A stretch of 64,000 nucleotides of DNA from contig BQMF02000141.1 in NCBI GenBank assembly GCA_027922465.2, positions 372,001 through 436,000 on the forward strand, read 5' to 3'. The notes under the pieces are model-generated. The model saw only the letters and a program-made list of their open reading frames with translations, was not told the origin of the DNA and did no database searches. The DNA comes from Turritopsis dohrnii. Taxonomy: Eukaryota; Cnidaria; Hydrozoa; Anthoathecata; Oceaniidae. The translations under genes were made by a program, and so were the position numbers. Shown piece after piece: positions 12,208 through 24,739 of this stretch; within the stretch, counting starts at the first letter, position 1, and every line of letters starts with the position of its first letter.

Positions 12208-12264
12208 TACCTTATCGGGGATAACTTCGTCGGAGAAAAGTGACGAAATCATCCCCGATAAGGT
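12208..12264. repeat. Minimal CCTTATCGGGG hairpin element
   Basis: ATACCTTATCGGGGAT and ATCCCCGATAAGGTA form inverted ends around about 25 bases containing 'gtgacgaaat'. The same ends and loop words recur at 34396-34725 and near 54780-54858, defining a small local family of hairpin elements. Confidence 0.6.
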
Positions 12265-12761
12265 AGAAGAATAGGATCGGAAAATGTTTTTAATTTTACT
12301 AACATCAGTATCAGATAAAAATTTCACGTCGTTTATTTAAGGTCCTGGTAATATCATTGCTTAACTTTTTGAGAAAATTTAGTTGTTGCTTATAAAGAAA
12401 ATTTAAGAAATACCATTGTTTATCGTTAATTGATCGTTAAAAATATAATGAGTTTTTCCAAACTTATTTTTTCGATTTTCTTTTCTTCTGCTTTTTCATT
12501 TTTGACAAAATCTACATCATTAAAAAGGTAGAAAAACGGTGTTTGTGGTAATATAAAAACTATCCTGCTTCGATAACAATTTGCTGAATTATATGCAGTT
12601 AAAATGTTTGTTTCCAATATTACGATAAACACTGTATAATAAGAAAATTATCTATCATTCATATTTGTCGTAGTGAAGGGGCTCTTTGCCATCTTTTTGT
12701 TTATAATAACGAAAAAGAACGTATTAACATTTATCAATAACTATTCTGATATAATATGCAG

Positions 12762-13210
12762 GAATATAAACACGTTTCTCAATGGGTTGCTTTTATGATT
12801 TTCATTCATTAAAAGTATTGAACACTTTTTATAAATACATTCTATAAATAAACTGATCGTGAACTTGAGCTAAAAATAGAATTACCTGGTTGGAGTTTCC
12901 TTTGCTTTGAATGAGGGGGCGTGAGAAAAAAACTTTCGATCTATATCCATCAAACTTTTTATCGTCATAAATAACATCCACCACAAGTGGTAAAGCCTTG
13001 TTCCCAATACGAACCTAAATAAATAAATTATAGCCTCGGTTTTTCAAAAGGAAACGTGAGGCATTAAAAATCAGTATGATCACGTTAGGTTTTCCACTAG
13101 ACGAATTCCATTCTTGAAACAAAGTTTCGTACGTCTGACGCGTAACTCTTAATGTCGGCTAGAGTAATGTATGACGAAGAGATTTCCGCGACATTGACAG
13201 AAAATATGAA
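12762..13210. repeat. Dispersed repeat, direct copy at 21499-22090
   Basis: The segment from 'caggaatataaacacgttt' through 'gaatgagggggcgtgagaaa' recurs almost unchanged at 21499-21690. A second block, 'acgtctgacgc...gagatttccgcgacattgac', recurs near 22005-22075. The copies keep the same order and orientation. No coding potential; probably part of a larger mobile or duplicated unit. Confidence 0.65.
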
Positions 13211-13846
13211 AATAATTATTCATTATAATTGTTCCTACTTTGTCATTGATTACATGAAACGTTCAACATACTATTCGTTTCCTTACCATTTTCCAGCAAA
13301 ACATTTTTACCATAACACACTTGGGTAGTTAAAATGATTTCAACTGCCAAAATAAAGTGGCCGAAAATAAAACTAGAAGCCATTAGGCTTGAACAATTTC
13401 CGCATCAGCCCTTAAGAAAGGTGCTTTAGGCTAATTTTTAAGATATCAGAATGACTTGTACACTGACTAATAATTTGATACAGTCTGGAATTCATCAAAT
13501 TACTCCCTTCTTTAATTTATTCAATTTCCGCGCCTTAGCGAAGAAAATTGTTTGATTTAGACATTCTATCTATCATTTTATTTCATAAAATCTCCGCCCG
13601 ATCTAATACTGGAATAATGCGCCTTCTGGCTTAAAGCTAGAAGACATTGTTTCAACGACCTGTTCGTGCAAATTCTCGCAAACAAGATGGACGCCATGTA
13701 AGTAAACTCCGAATTACCTTAAGGATTATATCAACGTTTATCTAAGCAATCAAACATATTTACCTTCTAAATTGGTCTCAGACTAACTAATCAAGTTATA
13801 GACTTGATTTGTCGACTTTTTTATCAGTTCTTTCAGAGAACCGATA

Positions 13847-14401
13847 ATGTTTTCACGTATTTTTCATAGGCAAACTTCAACGTCAACTGTGACTGACACA
13901 GCCAGTACCACCACCCAAAATCCTGTTACAACACAGGTGCAGGATACCAGTGTAGACATTGCCATCACTGAGATTCAGTCCAGTGGTAACAAACGTAGTG
14001 CCAGTGAATCAGAACCGTTATCAGCTCCAGCCTCGAAAGCCAAGCGATTCGAGCTGTGCGAAGACCATGATAACTCATGGCAGCTAACAACAGATATGGC
14101 TGATTATGTGAATAAATATGCAACAAAACATTTGGCAGAAAAGGAATTAAAAGATAAAATACTAGATTTAAACCCTGTTCCCACGAACATCCAAGGTCCA
14201 CAGGACTTAGATGAATATATAAAGGAGCTTTTACTGGAAAACCACAAAATTCTTGCCTTACACCAAGAAAAGGTCTTAAAGACAATTCAAGAAAAAATAC
14301 ATCACATCTATGGCCCGTTAACAAAACTGTGGCATGAAATGGAACAAGAAAAAAAGATGTTCCTGGAAAGTGTTGAGAATACAGAAGGTGAACATATTTG
14401 A
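13847..14401 (+). CDS. DIRS ORF1 (gag-like), 184 aa
   Basis: Open frame upstream of the reverse transcriptase. The N-terminal 50 residues are Thr/Ser/Val-rich and probably disordered; a basic 'KRSASESEP...SKAKRF' follows. The rest is charged and helical (KYATKHLAEKELKDKIL, then HQEKVLKTIQEKI). Its position matches the gag-like ORF1 of DIRS elements, which is poorly conserved in sequence, so the assignment rests on location. Open frames continue at 14434-14913 in a neighbouring frame. Confidence 0.55.
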   Translation: MFSRIFHRQTSTSTVTDTASTTTQNPVTTQVQDTSVDIAITEIQSSGNKRSASESEPLSAPASKAKRFELCEDHDNSWQLTTDMADYVNKYATKHLAEKELKDKILDLNPVPTNIQGPQDLDEYIKELLLENHKILALHQEKVLKTIQEKIHHIYGPLTKLWHEMEQEKKMFLESVENTEGEHI

Positions 14402-14530
14402 ACAAGCAATTATGTTGACTGGTCAAGCTATTAATGCAACAACATCATCGCCGAAATAATGTTTTGAGCACACTAATTGATAATAAACCGAAGGTGAAAG
14501 ACATTATGAAAGAGTCTGACAATTTATTCG

Positions 14531-16552
14531 TTGCACCCTCAGATGTTCTGTTTGGGGAAAAGTTTGAAGAGAGATTCTCAAAAACTTCAACTGCAAAACA
14601 AAAATCAAAATCATTATTTTCTGGGCTTCAACGAGGTGGGAATACCAACAATTCCAACCAACTACCACGTCGGGCATCATACAGCCAGCCCTTTCAGAGA
14701 AGCCCTCTGTCGCATGAAACACACCGAGGCAGAGGGCAAAGACCAGTGTTCTTTAGAAAAGGTAAGAATTACTCATTACTTGATACTCACTGTAAAAGTG
14801 CAATTACTAAGCCTTCAACAATTTCCCAGAGTACATCCTGTAATAAAAAGCCTGATTATGGAGTTGAGGCTGGACTTGCCTCCTGCAGGGAGGATTCAGC
14901 ACTATCAAAATAATTGGAAAAAGTTAACAGGCGACCAGGAGATCCTAAATTATGTTCGGGGGTATGAGATTCCATTTCTGGAGAAACCTGCCCAACCTGC
15001 TCCTCCTCCACCTCTTCAAATGTCTATGGAAGAGTCGAAACTTGTAGATCAAGAGATTCAAGGAATGCTTCAGAAGAAAGCCATAGAATCAGTTTCACCA
15101 GGCCAAGGGGAGTTTTTGAGCTCGATTTTTCTTGTTCCAAAGAAGGATTCAGGGTACCGCCCTGTAATAAACCTGAAAAAATTGAACAAGTACATTCCTT
15201 ACCATCATTTCAAAATGGAGGGACTGTTTTCACTGAAGGAAATGCTAAAACATGGGGACTACATGTGCAAGATAGATCTAAAGGATGCATATTTTTGTGT
15301 TCCTCTAGCCCAAAAGTCCCAAAAACATGTAAGGTTCAAGTGGAAAGGGCAACTTTACCAATTTCTTTGCCTGTGTTTTGGTCTTGCCTCAGCTCCAAGG
15401 GTTTTCACAAAATTGATGAAGGTGCCAATTGCACTTTTGTGTGATAATATATCTGGACGATTTACTAATGATAGCTTCGTGCAAAGAGGACCTGCAGATA
15501 GCCAGAGACAGTGTTATCTATCTATTACAAAATCTAGGATTCCTAATCAACATACAGAAGTCAGTTTTCGAACCAACCCAAATTATTCAATTTCTGGGAG
15601 TGGATATAAATTCACAGGAAATGACTATATCTATTCCTCAAGAAAAGAGAATGAAAATTGTAAAGCAATGTCAATCTTTACTGGACCAATCTGCAGTTTC
15701 AATAAGGGAGCTGACCCAGGTTATAGGGAAGTTATCAGCAATAGGAATAGCAATTGTGCAAGCGCCTCTATATTACAGGGGCCTTCAAAGACAACAAATT
15801 TGGGAATTGGCTGCAAAGGGAAGCTACCATTCCACTTTGATACTGTCCCAGGAAGCAAGAATGGAATTAGATTGGTGGATAAAAAACCTCAAATTAAGTC
15901 AGGGGAAATTACTGATTTCTACTCCACCCCGCCCAGTTGATGATAACTTCAGATGCCTCTCAACAGGGATGGGGAGCATCTTGCCAGGGGCCCCTCTGTT
16001 TTTCAAAGAGTATGCAAGGTAAGGGGTACTCCCAACATAGATCTATTTGCCTCCCGAATTTCTCATCAAGTGCCTCAATACAGGTCATGGAAACTAGACC
16101 CTTACAGTCAAGGAAGGGATGCGTTCCTTGTACCCTGGATTTACATGAAGGCATATGCATTTCCACCATTTGCAGTGATCGGTCGTGTGCTAAAAAAGAT
16201 TCAGACAGACAGAGCGACATTGATGCTGATAACTCCAGCCTGGCAATCTCAGTCGTGGTTTCCTCTACTATTACAAATGTCAATTCAAAACCCTGTGCTT
16301 CTACCCAAACAAATAGACTTGTTAAAGGATCCACAGGGAGGATTACATCCTCTCTTGATCAACCAGTCACTTCAGTTAGTGGTCTGGACAGTTTTCGGAA
16401 ACAGCTGGAAACAGAAGGCATATCAGGAAAAGCTGCAACTCTTATCTCAGGTGCCAAAAGACCAGGTACATTGTCTCATTATGAATCGGCCTGGAGAAAG
16501 TGGCATGGCTGGTGTTCTGAACGACAAATTGATCCCATTCGAGGTCCTTTAA
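14531..16552 (+). pseudogene. DIRS reverse transcriptase-RNase H, frameshifted
   Basis: The RT palm is visible as 'FLVPKKDSGYRPVINLKKLN', 'CKIDLKDAYFCVPL' and 'FGLASAPRVFTKLM' in the frame of 14531-15430. After a frameshift near 15425 it continues with the catalytic box IYLDDLLM in the frame starting 15429. Another shift near 15937 leads to the RNase H start ITSDASQQGWGA. That domain is cut short and another frame (15953-16552) resumes with 'NIDLFASRISHQVPQYRSW' and 'YAFPPFAVIGRVL', the conserved block that follows RNase H in DIRS. At least three frame breaks and a missing RNase H core make it non-functional. Confidence 0.85.
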
Positions 16553-17324
16553 CTTCTGTACTAGACTTTTTGGCAGATTTATATGATCAAGGTTTACAGT
16601 ATATACAATTGCTGGTTATAGATCAGCTATCTCTGCCTATCATGATTCTGTGGGGAGTGTTTCGATTGGCAACCACCCTAGAGTGATGGCCCTTATGACA
16701 GGTATATTTAATAAGAATCCACCTGTACCAAAACATAATTTCATTTGGGATGTGGAAATTGTATATACTTAATTATTTATCAAAGTTTCCAACAGAGAAA
16801 GAACTTAGTGATAAAATGCTAACTTTGAAATTAACAATGTTACTGGCTTTATCTGCAGCTTCTAGAGTATCAAAAATAACTAATTTAGACATCCGTTATT
16901 TGACCAAACATGAGTCAAGTTACACCTTTGTCTTTTCAAAATTAACCAAAACCAGAAAACCAGGTAAAAGTATTCCAAGTATTAGCTACTATCCATTTCC
17001 TAAAAATAAATGCTTGTGTGTGTGCTACCATATTGATTTATATCTATTTATAGCTATATCAACCCACATAATTCTGTAACTACATCAACCGTTTCCATAT
17101 GGGTGAAAGAGGTTCTGATCTTATCCGGGATTAACCCTGGGTTTACTGCACACTCGACTAGGTCAGCCTCTACATCTAAGGCCATTTTAACTGGTGTATC
17201 CCTTCCTGGAATTTTAAAACGGGCGCATTGGTCAAACGAATCAACTTTCCAAAGATTTTACAATAAACAGATTTCTGATAATCAGGACATGGCATTTCAG
17301 AAAGCTGTTTTAGGGGAGCTTTAA
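16387..17324 (+). pseudogene. DIRS tyrosine recombinase, frameshifted
   Basis: The N-terminal SAM-like part is seen as 'LSHYESAWRKWHGWC' (frame of 15937-16686). After frame breaks the catalytic part continues: ALSAASRVSKI holds the first catalytic Arg (16750-17079), AHSTRSAS supplies the H-x-x-R pair, AHWSNESTF the second His, and RFYNK the nucleophilic Tyr (17103-17324). All active-site residues are present although the frame is broken at least twice. Length and order match DIRS integrases. Confidence 0.8.
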
Positions 17325-17486
17325 AGACAGGTCGTTGAAACAATGTCTTCTAGCTTTAAGCCAGAAGGCGCAACATTCCAGTATTAGATCGGGCGGAGAT
17401 TTTATGAAATAAAATCAGTATTGCACTGCGGGCGTTGCGCGCCCTTGCACAATCCTCAAATCTCCGTAACAGTTTTTTGCCGTTTT

Positions 17487-18200
17487 CGGAAAGTCCGTTC
17501 GGATTTCGGATTGTTTGTTTATTCAGAATAGTTAATGACAGATCCAAAACTCTATGCAAAATGTAATACAAAAAGGCCACTGTCAATATTAATTCGTAAA
17601 AATAATAAGCTTTTTATACTTTTGAAATACTTTTAGAAGTTATTTTAGCCGTTTCATATTTAAAACTTCCAAATTCAATTATCTTTAAAATTTCTTTAAA
17701 AAGTCAGTAAAATATGCACACCAAACACGTGAATCGTTCTCGAACCGTTTGGTTTATGTTTTGATAGAAGAAGCTTTGAAGAAGAATTTTAAGACTTTAT
17801 CTACTATTGCAATAATAATCATAAGAACATTTCTTATGGAGGAAATATTGATGTTTAGCTGACTCTGGGAAAAATTCTTGAAAAAGAAGGTGAAGGTTTG
17901 ATAGTAAACGAAACTTTGCTGTGAAAAAAACTTTCAATATCGCAGCAGAAAAGTATTATAGTATCAAAACATTACTGGTGAATACGTCTCATCAATAAAT
18001 GCATGAAACATGTTCATTTCATTTAATAAATATTACACCGAAAGTTGAAGATATTGACAAAAACAAACAAATGAAATTGTCATAATAGCAGCACAAATCA
18101 CTAGTGAATGAATTGACCCAAACATACACATACATACTGAAAGTATAAACATGTGCAAGATATTGGTGAACGTTATGTCTTGTAAAACTGTTTTTCTGGC
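17487..18200. repeat. Dispersed repeat B, copy 1
   Basis: Collinear with 42660-43735 in the same orientation. Shared words include 'cgttttcggaaa', 'ttgtttattc.gagta', 'aagaagaattttaaga', 'catgaaac.tg.tcat' and 'tgtgcaa.a'. The copies differ by many substitutions and indels, so the family is old. No coding potential. It begins next to the DIRS right repeat. Confidence 0.5.
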
Positions 18201-18528
18201 TCCGAAACGTCATAGTGAATTGAAAAGCGGTAATGAATCAAAGAAGGGAGTAATTTGGGGAATTCCAGACTGTATCAAATTATTCATCACTGTACAATGC
18301 TCGGTCAAGTTATCACTTGTGTGGAACTGATTAGTTTTAAATTCACATTTAAAAGATGACATTGTTCAAAATAATCCTACAAACTGCTCAATGGAGGCAC
18401 AATGATTTAGTTTGGATATATGTCAGAGGAAAACAAACTTTGGATGATGATTAGAATCCAACCAATTATATACATACAATGAGATCACTAAAGCCTTGTG
18501 AAAATTTGGAGTGTAGTTCTAGGACACA

Positions 18529-18926
18529 ATACCTTAAGGGGATTTTTTTTGCGTGGATTAATGGTTTGCAACTTTTGCGAATTTTGGGCAAATTCGCAAA
18601 AATAAATCCACGCAAAACACCAAGACATGAACGATTCGCGAAAATAAATCCACGCAAAATTTCATGATTTTATTTGCTCATTTTTTGGCTCTGCGTACCT
18701 TTCATATATTAACTATTTCCTTGTACTTATCAAGCACCCATTGATTTTACAATGTGGCAGGCATGGAAATGGTGATTTTTACTGCTACTTCTAAGCTATA
18801 TTATAAAGTACACACATTGCACTTTGTGCCCGTTCGCAAATATAAATCCAAACATTTTCCTTGAGAAACGTTCTCAAACCTTCGCTCGCAAAAATTAGTC
18901 CACGCAAAAAATATCCCCTTAAGGTA
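18529..18926. mobile_element. MITE with ATACCTTAAGGGGAT ends
   Basis: Inverted ends 'ataccttaaggggat' (18529) and 'atccccttaaggtat' (18926), extended inward by 'ttttttgcgtgga' / 'tccacgcaaaaaa'. Internal copies of 'cgcaaaaataaatccacgcaaaa' repeat two or three times. TA at both ends is compatible with a 2-bp TA target. No coding capacity. Confidence 0.7.
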
Positions 18927-19693
18927 TATCATGTTCGAAAAGAACATTTTCACACAGATCTTAACAAAGTTTTATTGTGTCATTTGTCTTTTCGTGCACA
19001 TTGGTGTTAGACTCCATAGAAGTGGTAATATGCAGACAGTGGTAGATCTAGAGTGTAGTCGCAACTTGTGGAGAAGCGCATTAACATAAGTTGTGAATTC
19101 AGTTCATGTTATCAATGGGATTATTTGAACCTTTTTCTTTTATGTTTGAATTGCTAACACTCTCCTACACAAGTTGCGGCTTACCTCTGGTTCCGCCACT
19201 AGCAGGTTTAGTAGAAATAGATTTTCATATTGTATGTTATGTTGATTTAAGTTTTGTATATAATTTTTATCTTCTTGTAATGCTGTTAAATGTCATGGAT
19301 TTAAATCTTTGAAATGCCCAAGTTTCTCCTGCTCCTATTAATGCAAGTTATGAACAATTTCATGTAATGTTTACTTAAATATATTACCAAATTCACATTT
19401 TTGGCAAAATTTGGAAGGTGTGCACAAAGAACAATTGGAAGGTCCTGATATTAAAGTTAGCAGTTACTTGCAGATTTTTCCCTGATTTTCAAATGATTTG
19501 GGTTCACTTCTATCGAATATCATTTTATTCTTCATGTGAACCATAAGTCATATTTTGGGAATTGTGATAGACCTGTTCTCACGTAAGCAACAAGAACAGA
19601 ATGGATAGTCATTCAGATATCTTGAAAATTAGCCTAAAGCTATTTCCTCTAGGCCTGCTGCGGAAATTGTTCAAGCCCTGAGGCTTCTAGTTT

Positions 19694-20335
19694 AACTTAA
19701 TCTTGACAGCTTTGCAATTCACTATGATGTTTCGGGGCTAGAAAATCAGTTCACCAATATCTTACGCATAATGTTTATTCATGAAAATAGAAGATTTTCA
19801 AAATTTGGGCTAAATTTGGCCCAAATCGTCCAATTTTAGTCAATTCTGACAAAATGACTGTCAGATTTGAAATCAGCACCTTTCAAATGTAATCCATGCA
19901 AAATTTCATGAAATTTGAGGAACTTTCGAAATTTGGTCCAAATTTGGCCCAAAATTGTCCAATTTTAGTCAAGTCTCACAATGTGACTGACAGATTTGAA
20001 ATCAACACTTTTCAAATGTAATCCATGCAAAATTTCATGAAATTTGAGGAACTTTCGAAATTTGGTCCAAATTTGGCCCAAATTGTCCAATTTTAGTCAA
20101 CTCTGACAAAATGACCGTCAATTTCTAAATCAGCACATTGTCTAAATTGCCCAATTTTAGTCAAACCTGTCCTAAGTTCCTAGTATAGGTCAGTCATTAA
20201 CTATTCTGAATAAACAAACAATCCGAAATCCGAACGGACTTTCCGAAAACGACGAAAGACTGTGACAGAGATAGATACTTAAATAGAATGTGTAAACCAA
20301 ACAATTTCCTACGCTATAAGTGCGGGAATTGAATA
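19694..20335. repeat. 129-bp tandem repeat element, copy 2
   Basis: Matches 11206-12055 from 'aacttaatcttgacagc' to 'ggaattgaataa', with fewer internal 129-bp units (markers near 19876 and 20006). Substitutions are scattered. Together with copy 1 this shows that unit number varies between copies. Confidence 0.75.
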
Positions 20336-21483
20336 AGCTGAAAACAAAATGTTTTTCTCTTTCTTTCAGGCCAGTGTTATGAATATTATCCCAGACATAT
20401 TCCTTTTTTGGAAAGGCGACTTTAGGCAAAGCTTCAATAGTTCAAGCAAAGTTCGTACAAATTTTTACCAAGTTTTGAAAGTTGTTCACTTTTCATAGAA
20501 ATTTACACAAAATACTATTCGGAAACTGCCAATTAAATAAAGTTGCCTGAAAACAAAAGGTTTTATCGTTTCTTCAGGCCAGCCATGAAAAATTATTCCC
20601 GATGTATTCCTTTGCGACCTTGACAAAACTATAAAAGTTTAGCCAAATTTGGGATAAATTTGGACCAAATTCATTCACTCCCGTTATTTCTTTCTCTGCC
20701 TTTCACGGATATCTTTTTGCCTTTCGTCGCTTTAACTTTAGCAAATGTATCTGGATTTGTTTTTTACCTTTTTTGAGATGATGCGCTTCAAAAAAACGTT
20801 CAGTTGCATTTACGATCTCAAATCGGATGATGATGATGATTTTTTCTGCATGATAAGAACAAGAAGTATAAATTCAATTCCAGACACATATTCTTTTGCA
20901 TAGTCTGCAGAGGCAACACTTACATTGGCAGCAGCTAGGGAATAGCAAGTCGTTGCTAGGCTTTGAAAATATTGAATTAGCGTGGTTTTCATAATGTCTC
21001 TGTGAGGTCCTTTACCATAGCATGTTTTCCTTCCTACTTGAAATTTTAATCATTATTTTAACTTATGTACCATTGAATTGTAAATATATTTTAGTCATCT
21101 CCGTTTATAGAAATATATGACTTTTCAGCTGCTTTAACACTACACTCCTGTTCATCGATGGTTTGTAGGTCACTCACGAGTTTAATCTCCTAGTAATGCA
21201 TGGATGATATCCAACAGTGGCCTACACAAAAGTATCACTCATAATGGGAGGAGACAAACCATTAAGATATTTGTAGACATCATCAGAATTCCTGATTATA
21301 AAATAGTTGAAGTTCCACACATAACATATTATATTGTTAGAATCACTTTAAAGTTATCATGACGGTAGTTATTCATTGAATATCGATAGCAACTGGGGTT
21401 AAAATCATCATAAAAGTTTCTGCATGTTCATCAAACTAATCATCGTCTTCCTGTAAATCATCAGCAAAATCATGATGAAAGTA
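20290..21483. repeat. Left half of a diverged direct duplication
   Basis: Collinear with 22255-23616. Shared landmarks in order: 'tttcttcaggccag', 'ctagggaatagcaagt', 'gatgatat.caac', 'atgggaggagacaaaccatt', 'ctgattataaaa' and 'catcaaactaatcatcgtc'. Divergence is substantial outside the conserved words. No gene is visible in either half. Confidence 0.55.
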
Positions 21484-22138
21484 AACAATCTACGATCCAG
21501 GAATATAAACACGTTTTTCAATGGGTTGCTTTTATGATTTTCATTAAAATAGTAATGTGTCTACACTTTCTACAAATACATTCTATAAATAAACTGATCG
21601 TGAACTTGAGCTAAAAATAGAACTTCCTGGTTGGAGTTTCCTTTGCTTTGAATGAGGGGGCGTGAGAAAAAAACTTTCTATATATATCAATCGAAATCTT
21701 TATCTTCATTCTATACGTGACATTCACCACAAACAGTTCGTGTTTCCAGAAGAGACTAAAGCCTAGTTCTCACTGTAAACCTTCGTCTTAGATTTATCTA
21801 ATGAGATCGCTGCTAGTTTGCTTACAAGACTTTGTTATTCTTATAACAAAAGTCCTAAGTGAGCAAATGATAGCGTAATACCTTATTCTTTCAAACGGAA
21901 ATTTGAGACATGAGAAATAGTATGATCGAATCTTACAAGAGAAACACGCTCATCTTAAAGCTAGGTTACCACTGGACGAATCTGTGCTCGAAGCGAAGTT
22001 TCATACGTCTGACGCACAATGTTTACCCTTATTGTCGGCTAAAGCAATATGACGAGGAGATTTCCGCGACATTGACAGCAAAATATGAAAATAATTATCT
22101 AATGTGGTTGTTTCTACTTTGATATTGATTGCTTTTTT

Positions 22139-22224
22139 ATTTTAACATGCTATACGTTTCCTGGCCATTTTAACATGCTATACATTTCCTGGCCATTTTA
22201 ACATGCGATACGTTTCCTGGCCAT
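22139..22224. repeat. Three tandem copies of a 28-bp unit
   Basis: The unit 'ttttaacatgctatacgttt' plus 'cctggcca' occurs three times head to tail with one or two differences. No function is suggested. Confidence 0.8.
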
Positions 22225-22254
22225 GTTCGGACGATGAACGTTTATTATAAGAAA

Positions 22255-23616
22255 TTTAACTTAACTTATCAACTTGTACCTCTAAACTGCCAATAGATTG
22301 AAGTGACCTGAAAAGAAAAGGTTTTATCTTTTTTTCAGGCCAGTCATGAAAATCATTCCCGACTTATCCCTTTTCTTTTTCCTCTTCCGTTATGTCTTTC
22401 ACTGATGGTTTTTACAGATAAATTCTGTAAATCTTTCTGGCTTTAGTAAATAAATTGGGATTTTTTTAAATCTTTTTTTAGATGATGAGTTTTCTAAAAA
22501 GTACAATAACATTTACGGTTGCTATAGCTACTCCAATTCGATGATGATACTTTTTTCTGCACGGTAAAAAACATAACTTTCTTGCATAATCAGCAAAAAA
22601 CATAACTTTTTTGCATAGTCAGCACATTCAAAGCTCAAATTTGCAGAAGCTAGGGAATAGCAAGTTGAAACAAGGATAGTGTATTAATCTTTTTCTCTTG
22701 GAAAAGTTGGTAGATCTGGTCTGCTTTAATGTGTCTACGAGGCATGTAAAAGTATTGAGGATAGTCTGCACCGACAAAATCAAATTGGTAGACGCTAGGT
22801 AATAGCGTTGAAACGAAGCTAGTGAATAAGAAGTTGGAAGTTGGAAGTTGTTAGATTTGAGCTGTCATATATATGTAGAGTTGAGGGTTGCACCATGCTG
22901 ATGTCAATAGAAATAGAACAATTGAGAAATGGTCCGGGAGCGAGGAGCAATAATCAACAAATAAATTGTAAACATAAAAAACAAAGTAAGAAAATACATG
23001 GTTGCCTCGTGTAGATGATCTCACAAGAAAACTGCTGACACGTTTTTTTCTTGACCTTATTCTTGTTCAATGATGATTCGAAGGTCACACCTGTATTTCT
23101 ATGGTCACACGTGAGTTTAATCTTCTAATATTGCATAGATGATATTCAACTGTCTTAACAGAAGTATCACTCATGATGGGAGGAGACAGACCATTTAGAT
23201 ATTTGTAAACATCTACCATCAGAGTTACTGATTATAAAAAAATAAAATCCACATATATATTACATAACATATTATATGGTTAAAGTTATCCATGATGGTA
23301 GTTTGTAAGGTATAAGTTGTAAGGATCGTTTATAAATCTTATTTATTTTATTATCTGATGTGCGAGAACAAAAAATGCAAGAGCTACATATAGCTGAACT
23401 ATGAGTGAATAAAGGAATGGGAGTCAATATAGCTGCACATCGATCACATGGTATAAGCAACATCCCTCACGAGCTGCTAATATTAATTATGTTATCATAT
23501 AGCAACTGGACATAAACATAAACATAAACAACATAATCATAAACATCATTTTCTGCATGTTCATCAAACTAATCATCGTCTTCCTGTAAATCATCAGCAA
23601 AATCATGATGAAAGTT
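22255..23616. repeat. Right half of the diverged direct duplication
   Basis: Partner of 20290-21483. It is slightly longer, with two copies of 'aaaacataactttcttgcat' type words near 22570-22610. The best conserved part is 'catcaaactaatcatcgtcttcctgtaaatcatc' (written here in two overlapping parts of the repeat, 23560-23610). Confidence 0.55.
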
Positions 23617-24240
23617 ACACCGGAAATTAGTACTTTATAATACCTTATAACAAACATTTGAAATACACGAAGTCAGGTGACAAAGTTGTATATCTTGTGG
23701 CGGAAAAAGATGACAGTTCATTTGAAAAAGACCCGACAAACTGTATAAACAAGTGCATATTGTGATTGCAATGAGCTGGTAATGAACATGAGCGTCGGAA
23801 TAATCTGCTTTTCGGAACCTCAAAAAGAATATTTACACAACCTCCTTCATTCTTTGTCATGTACAACTTACTAATAATCATAAACACGTACACAGGACGT
23901 CATCTTGGAACTCGTAAGCTTCGGTACGTTTGATACATAATTTTAGGAATTTACCTGAGTCAAGGTGATGCTATGAAAATTTTTTACTTGGAGAATATCA
24001 TGCCTATACCAACATATTCCAGAAAACTGTTGCGTTTCGTTACGTTTCATTTCGAACGTTTTTTTATTGTTGCGCAAGGAGATACGAATATTTGCTTGTG
24101 AAGCTCATCAGCGTGTATTTTTTCAAAAATTTAAAAGATAATGGACCGTAATAAAGTAACTAAGAAGTTTTACAATGAAAAAAATATTTTCAATAATTTA
24201 CCTATCAATAGAAAGTTATCATGTTGTTCGAGCCTTTAAG

Positions 24241-24731
24241 CCTGGTTCAGACCTAACGATTATGACAATTGAAAAAAAAATAATAATAATCGTCGTAATC
24301 GCCAATCGCCAGATGTGACCACTCTCTAGTTCTTTGTTGACAAATAATAACCAATCAGTAATTTTCGATGCAGTAAGTTTGGAAACTTTCGGACAGGAAA
24401 ACTTTCGGATTTTTTGTCCGAAAATTTTTCCGTCCGAAAGTTTTGGTTTTTCTAGTATTTTAAACTGAAATTTGGTGTATTATTGTTGAATACACTTGTG
24501 CAAAAGTTTTTTCTCCGAAATTGAAAAATTTGTCCGAAAGTCTTTCCGCCGAAGTCATTCCTACAAAACTTTTTCCGACGAAAATTTTCGAAGCTAATGT
24601 ATTTCATCGTCGTAAGTGTCAGACGTTTGCGACGATTCTGACGATTGCAAAAGTGTTCACATTAGACGATTACGACGATTACACTGAATTTTAATCGTCG
24701 TAATCGTCGTAATCGTCAGGTCTGAACCAGG
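24241..24731. mobile_element. MITE with CCTGGTTCAGACCT ends and TCG-rich arms
   Basis: CCTGGTTCAGACCT at 24241 is inverted as AGGTCTGAACCAGG ending at 24731. The adjacent arms are rich in 'gacgattacgacgatt' words that also pair. The target duplication is not resolved (tttaa versus tttta). A central stretch repeats 'tttccg.ccgaaag'. No coding capacity. Confidence 0.7.
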
Positions 24732-24739
24732 TTTTACCT

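Larger units (their letters stand above)
13575..17415 (+). mobile_element. DIRS-like tyrosine-recombinase retrotransposon, decayed
   Basis: Flanked by 89-bp inverted repeats (13575-13663 and 17327-17415) that differ at only a few sites. Between them, on the plus strand, lie an ORF1, a reverse transcriptase with RNase H relic and a tyrosine recombinase, in DIRS order. DIRS elements integrate through a tyrosine recombinase instead of an integrase and make no target duplication; none is seen here. Several frameshifts and an apparent internal deletion make this copy inactive. It lies inside an older repeat: the left flank 'cattctatctatc' and right flank 'ccgttttcggaaagtccg' are the broken halves of a unit that is intact, inverted, at 11940-12050. 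Confidence 0.85.
13366..19693. mobile_element. Composite inverted-repeat element hosting a DIRS insertion
   Basis: The left terminus (13369-13520, starting aaactagaagccattaggc) matches an inverted right terminus that is itself in two pieces. Those pieces are 18238-18298 (agaagggagtaattt...cactgtacaa) and 19603-19693 (cattcagatatcttgaaaa...ggcttctagttt). The right terminus therefore seems split by an insert of about 1.3 kb, which carries the MITE at 18529. The interior holds the DIRS element (13575-17415) and a segment shared with 42660-43735. Boundaries are by eye. No protein of this older element is recognisable. Confidence 0.5.

Noticed and set aside
22139..22224. CRISPR-like short repeat array
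   Set aside because: Three head-to-tail copies without unique spacers in a eukaryotic genome; a simple minisatellite.
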